From Chloroflexota bacterium (GTDB lineage Bacteria; Chloroflexota; Anaerolineae; UBA1429): a stretch of DNA of 19,320 bases. The notes beneath the pieces are model-generated. The model had not been told where the DNA came from. It saw nothing but the letters and a program-made list of their open reading frames with translations, and searched no databases. Of this stretch, positions 14,604 to 19,320 are shown piece by piece (position 1 is the stretch's first letter; every line of letters starts with the position of its first letter). Both the position numbers and the translations under genes were made by a program. Where the stretch lies: NCBI GenBank assembly GCA_012515695.1, contig JAAYXX010000018.1, positions 1-19,320 on the forward strand. Direction: 5' to 3'.

Positions 14604-15435
14604 TCATCTCGGTCTCGGTCTGTACAGAGCGCACGCACTCGATAGCCCGCTGCAGATTTGCGCGCAACTGGCGCGGCGACCAGACCTGTAAAGCCAGCGG
14701 GCTAATCTCCATGCTGACCGGCCCCGCATACCCATCGCCCTGCATGTCGGCCAGCATCGCCTGCAAGGGGAGTATGCCATCACCGGGCATCTGATGGTGA
14801 GAGAGCAGAGTACGCACAGGGTGGCAATCGAACCGCAGTTTGCGAGGGCGCAGGTCGCTGAAATGCACGTTCGCCAATCGCCCCCGCACCAGACGATACC
14901 CCTCCAGCAGCCCCATGTCGGAGGTGCCCAGGTGGCAGGTATCCAGCGTCACGTCGAGGTCATGCTGATGGGCAAAAGCCTGCAAAACCGGCAGGTGCGC
15001 CAGCACGGTTTGCCTGTCTCGCGCACAATACCAACCCGGATTCTCCAACGCCAGCCGCGCCCCGTTCCCGTTCAGGCGCTCCCGCGACACATCCACCTGG
15101 CGCAGCCAATCTTGCGCCTCCGGGGCCTCCCAGCGCAGCGTTCCGGGGCCATGCGCCACAATGGTAGGGCATTCCAACACCAGGGCGGCCTCTGTTGCGT
15201 CGGCAATTCGCCCCGCGCCCCCGCCCTTGGGGCTTGACCTCAGCAGCGTGGGATGCACACTCAAAACCCGCAGACCCGTCTCACGCGCCAACTTGCGAAC
15301 ATATTTGGCCCCCCGCAGCCATACCTCTGGCCCCATCACCAGCTCAACCCCGTCAAACCCCATATCTGCGGCCAGCGCCAGGGTATGTCGCAGGGTAAAA
15401 TGATATAAACAACCGGTAGATAAGCTTATCAACAC
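14599..15435 (-). CDS. Sugar phosphate isomerase/epimerase-like TIM-barrel protein
   Basis: This protein of about 278 aa belongs to the xylose-isomerase-like (AP endonuclease family 2) TIM-barrel superfamily. It opens with STGCLYHFTLRHTLALAADM and GFDGVELV, a typical first strand with a metal-ligand Glu. Further candidate metal ligands appear in VAHGPGTL, LALENPGWY, VTLDTCHLG, NVHFSDLRP and VSMEISP. The substrate cannot be told from sequence. Members act on keto-sugars, inosose or other polyols, and many are uncharacterised. The start is uncertain. GTG 15435 (used) or TTG 15432 gives a conventional N terminus before LISLSTGCLY, while TTG 15447 overlaps the nadD stop. None has a strong ribosome site. 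It is the last gene of the obg-nadD operon and ends in a nested stem-loop. Confidence 0.8.
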   Translation of the reverse strand: MLISLSTGCLYHFTLRHTLALAADMGFDGVELVMGPEVWLRGAKYVRKLARETGLRVLSVHPTLLRSSPKGGGAGRIADATEAALVLECPTIVAHGPGTLRWEAPEAQDWLRQVDVSRERLNGNGARLALENPGWYCARDRQTVLAHLPVLQAFAHQHDLDVTLDTCHLGTSDMGLLEGYRLVRGRLANVHFSDLRPRKLRFDCHPVRTLLSHHQMPGDGILPLQAMLADMQGDGYAGPVSMEISPLALQVWSPRQLRANLQRAIECVRSVQTETEMT

Positions 15436-15443
15436 GATATAAA

Positions 15444-16112
15444 TCAACCCGCTTGCGCGGAACTCCTTTGGCTAGTTCGAATATACAGGCCATGCTCACG
15501 AATGTAGGCTTCAACCTGGTCAGGCACCTGATAGCGAATGGGGCGGCCCTCGCTCACCCGCTCGCGCAAGTCGGTGGACGATATCTCTAGCCGAACCGTC
15601 GTCAGAAGCTCGGTGTTCGCCGCCAACCCCGGCAACTCGCGGTCCAGCGCGGCCAGATCAACGTCCCAATCGGGCCGGGTCACCGCAATAAGCCGGGCCA
15701 GTTGCATAATCCCATGCGGGTCGCGCCAGGTCTTGAGGTGGACCAGCGAGTCGGCCCCCATGATAAAAAAGAGCGAGCGCACAAGGCATTCCTCTCGAAT
15801 GGCCCGCAAGGTATCCACGGTGTAAGAAGGGCCTGCTCTCTCCAATTCCATACCGGAAACGCAGAAATAGGGGTTGTCCGCTATGGCGAGACGCACCATC
15901 TCCAGCCGGTCACCAGCCGAGGCATACGGCTCGCCGGGCTTGTGTGGCGGCTTTTTGGCAGGAATAAAGATCACCCGGTCCAACGCACACGAGACCCTCG
16001 CCTCCTCAGCGACCACCAGGTGACCTATATGAATGGGGTCAAAAGTCCCCCCGAAAACCCCTACCCGCTCGAATGACCGTTCATTGTTCGGCGTGTTTGC
16101 GCCTACTGCCAT
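15444..16112 (-). CDS. nadD: Nicotinate-nucleotide adenylyltransferase
   Basis: NadD transfers AMP from ATP to nicotinate mononucleotide, making deamido-NAD, in NAD biosynthesis. The 222-aa protein has the nucleotidyltransferase signature VFGGTFDPIHIGH (about residues 19-31) with the H-I-G-H ATP site. It also shows FIPAKKPPHKPG, the SYTVDTLRAI segment (about 96-105), FIMGADSLVHLKTW and the second ATP motif ISSTDLRERV (about 177-186), ending YIREHGLY. The ATG at 16112 overlaps the end of obg by 10 nt. An N-terminal extension of about 15 polar residues precedes the first beta strand. The obg-nadD pairing is common in bacteria and supports the call. Coupled translation with obg is likely. Confidence 0.96.
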   Translation of the reverse strand: MAVGANTPNNERSFERVGVFGGTFDPIHIGHLVVAEEARVSCALDRVIFIPAKKPPHKPGEPYASAGDRLEMVRLAIADNPYFCVSGMELERAGPSYTVDTLRAIREECLVRSLFFIMGADSLVHLKTWRDPHGIMQLARLIAVTRPDWDVDLAALDRELPGLAANTELLTTVRLEISSTDLRERVSEGRPIRYQVPDQVEAYIREHGLYIRTSQRSSAQAG

Positions 16113-17362
16113 TCCAGTTCCATATCTCCGATGAGGATGGTATCGCCTACTTCCACGCCCATTTCTTCCATCTTGGCCGTGATGCCACGCCCGTGCAGGA
16201 TGCGCGCGAACCGTTCGGCGGCCTCATAGCTCGACCAATCGGTCATCACGGCCAATCGCTCGATCTCTTCACCGGCCAGCCGGTAGACGCCGGGCGCCTC
16301 CTGTGTGATGGTAAAGGCCACGCTCTCTCGTTCATGCGGGCGGAACACAAACATAGGAGCCTCCGGCTCTTCCTTGGGCAATTCCGCCAGTCGGTCAGCA
16401 ATGGCGCGTAATAGCTCTCTCACGTTCTCGCCCGTCACCGCCGAGATAGCATAGACATGGCCCACCTCGTTGCCCAGCTCGCGCTGCAACTCGGCCAGGC
16501 TTTCGCGGGCCTCGGTCAGGTCCATCTTGTTGAGCACCACAATCTGCGGCTTGGCCGCCAGCTTTTCGCTATACAGCGCCAACTCGCGATTGATGGCCCG
16601 GAAATCCTCCAACGGATCAGGGCTGGCCCCGTCCAACAGATGCACCAACAGGCGCGTCCGCTCGACATGCCGCAGAAATTGCAGTCCCAACCCCGCGCCC
16701 TCGTGCGCCCCTTCGATCAGGCCGGGAATGTCGGCAAATACCAGGGCGCGCTGGTCAATCTCCACCACGCCCAGGTTCGGGCTGAGGGTCGTAAAGGGAT
16801 AATCGGCGATCTTGGGGCGAGCGGCGCTCACCCTGGACAGCAGGGTAGACTTGCCCGCGTTGGGTTTGCCCAACAGTCCCACGTCGGCGATCAGCTTGAG
16901 TTCCAGCTTGAGCGTATAGCTCTCGCCGGGCGCGCCCTTTTCGGCAAAGCGAGGCGCCTGCCGCGTAGACGACTTGAATGCCTCGTTGCCGCGCCCGCCG
17001 CGCCCGCCCGCGGCCACCAGCAAGGTCTGGCCCTCGTACACCAGATCACCCAGGATTTCCCCCGTGTCCTGGTTTCGCACGATGGTTCCGGGCGGCACGT
17101 CAATATACAGGTCATCCCCGCTGCGGCCCTGCTTGCTCTGGCCGCTGCCATGCTCGCCATTCTCCGCATGGAAACGGCGCTGCCGGGTAAAGAACACCAG
17201 CGTGTTCATCTGGCCGTTCACTCGCAGGTAGACATCGCCACCTTTGCCGCCATTGCCGCCATTAGGCCCGCCTAGCGGAACGTGTGCCTCGCGGCGAAAA
17301 CTGACGACCCCGTTCCCACCATTTCCGCCACGGACAGTTATTGTCGCCTCGTCAAAAAACAA
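16103..17362 (-). CDS. obg: GTPase Obg (ribosome-assembly and stress GTPase)
   Basis: Obg is an essential low-affinity GTPase that works on 50S ribosome maturation and links growth to (p)ppGpp. The 419-aa protein has the full three-part layout. The Gly-rich Obg fold (about residues 1-158) is rich in GGNGGNG-type turns. The G domain carries G1 GKPNAGKST (165-173), the TT of G2 (191-192), G3 DIPG (211-214), G4 NKMD (278-281) and G5 SAV (307-309). A C-terminal OCT domain follows (about 335-419). OCT is typical of Gram-positive-type and Chloroflexota Obg. The start is TTG 17362: the resulting MFFDEATITV matches the family N terminus, and AGAGG stands 7 nt upstream. It is the first gene of an operon with nadD and the TIM-barrel gene. 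Confidence 0.97.
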   Translation of the reverse strand: MFFDEATITVRGGNGGNGVVSFRREAHVPLGGPNGGNGGKGGDVYLRVNGQMNTLVFFTRQRRFHAENGEHGSGQSKQGRSGDDLYIDVPPGTIVRNQDTGEILGDLVYEGQTLLVAAGGRGGRGNEAFKSSTRQAPRFAEKGAPGESYTLKLELKLIADVGLLGKPNAGKSTLLSRVSAARPKIADYPFTTLSPNLGVVEIDQRALVFADIPGLIEGAHEGAGLGLQFLRHVERTRLLVHLLDGASPDPLEDFRAINRELALYSEKLAAKPQIVVLNKMDLTEARESLAELQRELGNEVGHVYAISAVTGENVRELLRAIADRLAELPKEEPEAPMFVFRPHERESVAFTITQEAPGVYRLAGEEIERLAVMTDWSSYEAAERFARILHGRGITAKMEEMGVEVGDTILIGDMELEWQ

Positions 17363-17416
17363 GCGTACACCTCTTCAAACGAATATCCAGAGGAAGACCT
17401 TCCTCTCGAGCTTGGC

Positions 17417-17438
17417 GTTGGTCGCCAACTCGACCAAC
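17417..17438 (-). other. Perfect hairpin at the 5' end of the obg transcript
   Basis: GTTGGTCG (17417-17424) and CGACCAAC (17431-17438) form an exact 8-bp stem with a 6-nt loop. The predicted transcription start is near 17439, so the hairpin would be the very 5' end of the mRNA. Such 5'-terminal stems are known to protect transcripts from RNA decay; that role here is inference. Confidence 0.5.
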
Positions 17439-17445
17439 CAGTTCA

Positions 17446-17474
17446 AGGATAGTCGTAACCTCTAGCTATGTCAA
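17446..17474 (-). promoter_or_regulatory. Housekeeping-sigma promoter of the obg-nadD operon
   Basis: On the minus strand a perfect -35 TTGACA (17469-17474) stands 17 nt from the -10 TATCCT (17446-17451, four of six consensus). The predicted start near 17439 leaves a leader of about 77 nt before the obg TTG codon. Confidence 0.75.
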
Positions 17475-17748
17475 GAGAGGCACCGCCCACCCACAGACTC
17501 ACAAGGCCCAGTGCCGACGCTATTGAATCAAAAATACAGCAGAATACTGGTTACGTTCGCCACACGTTTGCCAGCAGCCCTTGCCCCGCCGTGACGCAAC
17601 CTCGCCCCCGCGCCCATTCGCGCCGGTGCAGCCAGCCGCAAGCATGAATAGCACATGAAACTGAGCCGCCAACGCGCCCCCAAAGCCGCCCCACATGAGC
17701 CATTTTACCCCCAACCATTACGATTGCATCCGCTAGCTCGTGAAAGGT
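17475..17748. other. Divergent intergenic region, no gene recognised
   Basis: These 274 nt separate the obg promoter (leftward) from the cold-shock gene promoter (rightward). They contain an AT-rich patch (about 17521-17550) and several C-runs (about 17580-17710), which are G-runs on the minus strand. No tRNA, known small RNA or terminator is recognised. A 64-codon minus-strand frame (17520-17714) has no ribosome site and no family resemblance and is not called. Confidence 0.5.
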
Positions 17749-17777
17749 TTGACAAAAGGTATGGGCTGTAGTAACAT
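17749..17777 (+). promoter_or_regulatory. Promoter of the cold-shock protein gene
   Basis: A perfect TTGACA (17749-17754) lies 17 nt before TAACAT (17772-17777, four of six consensus). Transcription should begin near 17784, about 166 nt upstream of the cold-shock start codon. Confidence 0.75.
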
Positions 17778-17783
17778 CGGGAC

Positions 17784-17949
17784 GCAGTTGCGGGATCGCG
17801 GGTCAATGGAATTCCCCCCGAGTTCAGGGCCTGTTCCCTCAGTTTGACTCGCGACGTTGTTCCTAGCCGTCTATTGTCAGAGGCATGGCTGTCGTTTTGG
17901 CGCGCCTCTGAACAAGACGCAGTCTCAGTATTTCCAGAGGAGGTACGTC
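17784..17949 (+). promoter_or_regulatory. Long structured 5' leader of the cold-shock gene, candidate RNA thermoswitch
   Basis: The leader can fold into stem I, TCGCGGGTCAA (17796-17806) with TTGACTCGCGA (17844-17854), 11 bp including one G-U pair. A small AGGG/CCCT hairpin lies within its loop. Stem II pairs TCAGAGGC (17877-17884) with GCCTCTGA (17904-17911), 8 perfect bp. The CCTCTG in stem II can instead pair with CAGAGG (17935-17940), which is part of the Shine-Dalgarno AGAGGAGG before the start codon. The ribosome site could therefore be open or hidden depending on the fold. Long, structured leaders that change with temperature are known for E. coli cspA; a similar role here is inferred from sequence only. 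Confidence 0.5.
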
Positions 17950-18171
17950 ATGGGTGTGCGAACCACTGGCAAAGTAAAGTGGTTCAGTCGAGTCAAGGGT
18001 TACGGCTTCATCATCCCCGATGGAGACGAGGCCAGCAAGGATGTGTTTGTGCATTACTCAGCCATCCGCGGTGAGGGCTTTCGTAACCTGCAAGAGGGAG
18101 AGTCGGTCGAGTTTACCGTCGAGGATTCCCCCAAAGGCCCGCAGGCGTCTGATGTAGTAGTGATTGCCTAG
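17950..18171 (+). CDS. Cold-shock domain protein (CspA family)
   Basis: This 73-aa protein is a single cold-shock (OB-fold) domain that binds single-stranded RNA or DNA and acts as an RNA chaperone in the cytoplasm. It has [15 protein letters not shown] at the N terminus, containing RNP1 (KGYGFI), and RNP2 as VFVHYSAI, followed by a typical C-terminal half ([23 protein letters not shown]). Length is within the usual 65-75 aa. The start is ATG 17950, 8 nt after a very strong AGAGGAGG site. An in-frame ATG at 17857 would add 31 residues with no similarity and lies in the structured leader. It is monocistronic, with its own promoter, long leader and intrinsic terminator. Several csp paralogues are usual in bacteria, so no letter is assigned. 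Confidence 0.96.
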   Translation: MGVRTTGKVKWFSRVKGYGFIIPDGDEASKDVFVHYSAIRGEGFRNLQEGESVEFTVEDSPKGPQASDVVVIA

Positions 18172-18190
18172 TTATCCACTTTGCAGGACC

Positions 18191-18226
18191 GACCCTGGCC
18201 CGCATACGGCCAGGGTCTTTTTTATT
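18191..18226 (+). terminator. Intrinsic terminator of the cold-shock gene
   Basis: GACCCTGGCC (18191-18200) and GGCCAGGGTC (18208-18217) form a perfect 10-bp GC-rich stem with a 7-nt loop, followed at once by six T residues (18218-18223). This is a textbook rho-independent terminator 20 nt after the stop codon. Confidence 0.95.
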
Positions 18227-18265
18227 CCCCTTTCTTGTCTCGCCGCCGAAGCGATTTTGATCGTA

Positions 18266-18295
18266 TTGACAAGTATTAGCCTTTAATGGTATCGT
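18266..18295 (+). promoter_or_regulatory. Possible housekeeping promoter upstream of the ECF sigma gene
   Basis: A perfect TTGACA (18266-18271) is followed after 18 nt by TATCGT (18290-18295, four of six consensus). It would give a leader of about 120 nt before the sigma factor gene. It may provide basal expression alongside the ECF-type site nearer the gene. Confidence 0.5.
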
Positions 18296-18370
18296 TAGCC
18301 GATCCTAGAGATATCACGTGACATTGTGCCCCAGGTATCCGCTAATATCGCCTAGTTTGCATCCCGATCC

Positions 18371-18395
18371 GTAACTTTTGCGAAAGCACATCGTC
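18371..18395 (+). promoter_or_regulatory. Candidate ECF-type promoter in front of the sigma factor gene
   Basis: GTAAC (18371-18375) and CGTC (18392-18395) are separated by 16 nt. This matches the general ECF pattern of an AAC-containing -35 and a CGTC-like -10 (for example Bacillus sigma-X and sigma-M type sites). The predicted start near 18401 gives a leader of about 20 nt. ECF sigma genes are often self-activating, so this may be an autoregulatory promoter. The match is short and could be chance. Confidence 0.55.
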
Positions 18396-18419
18396 TAACA
18401 GGAAGAACAAGGCTTTCAC

Positions 18420-18986
18420 ATGCTATTCGGCGACGAACACCAACTGCTTGCCAGAGCGAAACAGGGCGACGCAGATGCCCTGGGCGAGCTGTATGATCGC
18501 TATTCGGCCAAGATTTACGCCTATGTCTTTTTCCACGTGGGCAACCAGGAGTTGGCCGAAGACCTCACGGCTGGCGTCTTTATCAAGATGCTGGATGCTG
18601 TCCGTTCGTCCAAAGCATGGCAAAGCTCGTTCTCCGGTTGGCTCTATCGCATCGCGCACAACATGATCGTGGATCACTTTCGGCGTGACGGCCAGAGACA
18701 ACACCTCCCCTTGGACGAACACCTCGTCGCCGCCAAGGAAGACCCTGTTTCGGCTGTGGAAGAAGTGTTGACGGGGGAGATGCTCGGCGAGGCGTTGCTT
18801 TGCCTCACCGAAGAACAGCGATCGGTCATCGTCTACAAATTCTGTGAGGGGTTGAGCAACCTCCAGATCGCCAGGTTAATGGGCAAGACAGAGGGCGCTA
18901 TCAAATCCCTCCAGTATCGAGCACTCGCGTCATTGCGCCGATATCTGGATGGATATGCGGGGGAAAGGGATGGACAAGCGCCTTGA
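18420..18986 (+). CDS. ECF-type RNA polymerase sigma factor
   Basis: This 188-aa protein has only the two domains of an extracytoplasmic-function sigma factor. Region 2 (about residues 8-90) has LGELYDRYSAKIYAYVFF, ELAEDLTAGVFIKML and WLYRIAHNMIVDHFRR, for core-polymerase and -10 binding. Region 4 (about 125-177) has LTEEQRSVIVYKFCEGLSN and a helix-turn-helix IARLMGKTEGAIKSLQYRALASLRRYL for -35 recognition. Regions 1.1 and 3 are absent. ATG 18420 has AAGG 7 nt upstream. The last 17 nt overlap the next gene, which encodes a probable membrane anti-sigma factor, a standard ECF arrangement. The signal and regulon are unknown. A candidate ECF-type promoter lies immediately upstream. Confidence 0.94.
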   Translation: MLFGDEHQLLARAKQGDADALGELYDRYSAKIYAYVFFHVGNQELAEDLTAGVFIKMLDAVRSSKAWQSSFSGWLYRIAHNMIVDHFRRDGQRQHLPLDEHLVAAKEDPVSAVEEVLTGEMLGEALLCLTEEQRSVIVYKFCEGLSNLQIARLMGKTEGAIKSLQYRALASLRRYLDGYAGERDGQAP

Positions 18987-19320
18987 GAACGCGCTAGACG
19001 AGTGTCTCTCCCGTCTCTCCGAGGGAGAAGACCTGGAAATATGTCTACGGCGCTTTCCCAGGTTGCGGGAAGAGCTGGAGCCTATGTTGCGGGTAGCTGT
19101 TGCGCTACGCCGCCGCGCCTCGTTTGCCGCGCCCCCCGCCGCCGCCCTTGCCCGCGCTCGCGCCCGCGTGATGGCCGACGCAGGCGCCCGACGCGTCGCC
19201 CGCCCGCAACCCGCGCCCTCGCGCTGGTGGGCACAGCTATCCCGCACAACGTTCGCCAGAGCCGCCGCTACCCTCGCGCTGACTGTTGTGCTGCTGGGCG
19301 CGCTGCTGGCCGGAGGCAGC
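18970..19320 (+). CDS. Probable membrane-anchored anti-sigma factor, N-terminal part (runs off window)
   Basis: The frame is open from ATG 18970 to the window end (117 codons). It begins MDKRLENALDECLSRLSEGE and then has DLEICLRRFPRLREELEPML, a short helical motif (LE.CL..FP...EEL.P.L) of the kind found at the cytoplasmic N terminus of proteins paired with ECF sigmas in Chloroflexota. An Ala/Arg-rich linker follows, then a probable membrane helix at about residues 95-114 (ARAAATLALTVVLLGALLA). This fits a single-pass anti-sigma factor holding the adjacent sigma at the membrane. The C-terminal sensor domain is outside the window. No zinc-type HxxxCxxC anti-sigma motif is seen. In-frame ATGs at 18949 and 18955 are alternative starts. 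The gene overlaps the sigma gene by 17 nt, implying coupled synthesis. Confidence 0.75.
   Translation, partial: MDKRLENALDECLSRLSEGEDLEICLRRFPRLREELEPMLRVAVALRRRASFAAPPAAALARARARVMADAGARRVARPQPAPSRWWAQLSRTTFARAAATLALTVVLLGALLAGGS

Noticed and set aside
17520..17714. 64-codon minus-strand open frame in the divergent intergenic region
   Set aside because: It begins with TTG without a ribosome site, has no recognisable family, is unusually rich in Gly and Trp, and ends just upstream of the obg promoter. It may be chance in GC-rich DNA.
17580..17720. Possible structural RNA or G-quadruplex from G-runs on the minus strand
   Set aside because: The G-runs are irregular, no known RNA family core motif (tRNA, SRP RNA, RNase P, tmRNA) is visible, and no promoter or terminator frames the stretch.
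17857..17949. Upstream extension of the cold-shock protein
   Set aside because: The extra 31 residues have no similarity to the family, no ribosome site at the upstream ATG, and coincide with the structured leader. The ATG at 17950 has a very strong site.
1..19320. CRISPR array, insertion sequence, prophage or integron signs
   Set aside because: No regularly spaced repeats, transposase, integrase or terminal repeats are seen. The genes are conserved housekeeping ones in normal order.

Overview
The window is a compact bacterial chromosome segment carrying a division and cell wall (dcw) operon. Almost everything from position 1 to 17474 is on the minus strand. The right-hand end (about 17750-19320) is on the plus strand. 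The coding DNA is GC-rich, TTG and GTG starts are common, and adjoining genes often share an ATGA stop/start. No outer-membrane biogenesis genes are seen. The gene set, the two CvpA-like genes inside the dcw run, the short ECF sigma factor with a membrane-anchored partner, and Obg with an OCT domain all suggest a Chloroflexota (Anaerolineae-like) bacterium. That assignment is inference from gene content, not a database match.

Region 1 (1-14345, minus strand) is the dcw operon. In transcription order it reads mraZ, rsmH, an ftsL-like gene, ftsI (class B PBP), murF, mraY, murD, ftsW, murG, two CvpA-like membrane protein genes, murC, murB and the start of ddl, which leaves the window at base 1. 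Gaps are mostly 0-30 nt or short overlaps, so one polycistronic transcript is likely. A strong promoter (TTGGCA, 17 nt, TATAAT) lies about 260 nt before mraZ. Directly after it are four GTGG(T/G) repeats at exactly 10-nt spacing, the arrangement expected of a MraZ operator, so the operon is probably autoregulated. murE, usually between ftsI and murF, is absent here.

Region 2 (14599-17474, minus strand) is a second operon: obg (ribosome-assembly GTPase), nadD (NAD synthesis) and a sugar-phosphate isomerase/epimerase-like TIM barrel of unknown substrate. A consensus-like promoter precedes obg, and a nested stem-loop overlaps the stop codon of the last gene. The roughly 540 nt between this operon and mraZ hold the dcw promoter and operator, a long mraZ leader, and a pair of 11-bp direct repeats 21 bp apart.

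Region 3 (17749-19320, plus strand) starts with a cold-shock protein gene. It has its own promoter, a long structured 5' leader and a textbook intrinsic terminator. An ECF sigma factor gene follows, preceded by a candidate ECF-type promoter (GTAAC, 16 nt, CGTC). It overlaps a gene for a probable membrane-anchored anti-sigma factor that is cut off by the window end.

No wholly new system is evident. The parts most worth following up are the regulatory DNA (MraZ boxes, possible ECF autoregulation, the cold-shock leader) and the tandem CvpA-like pair embedded in the peptidoglycan operon.
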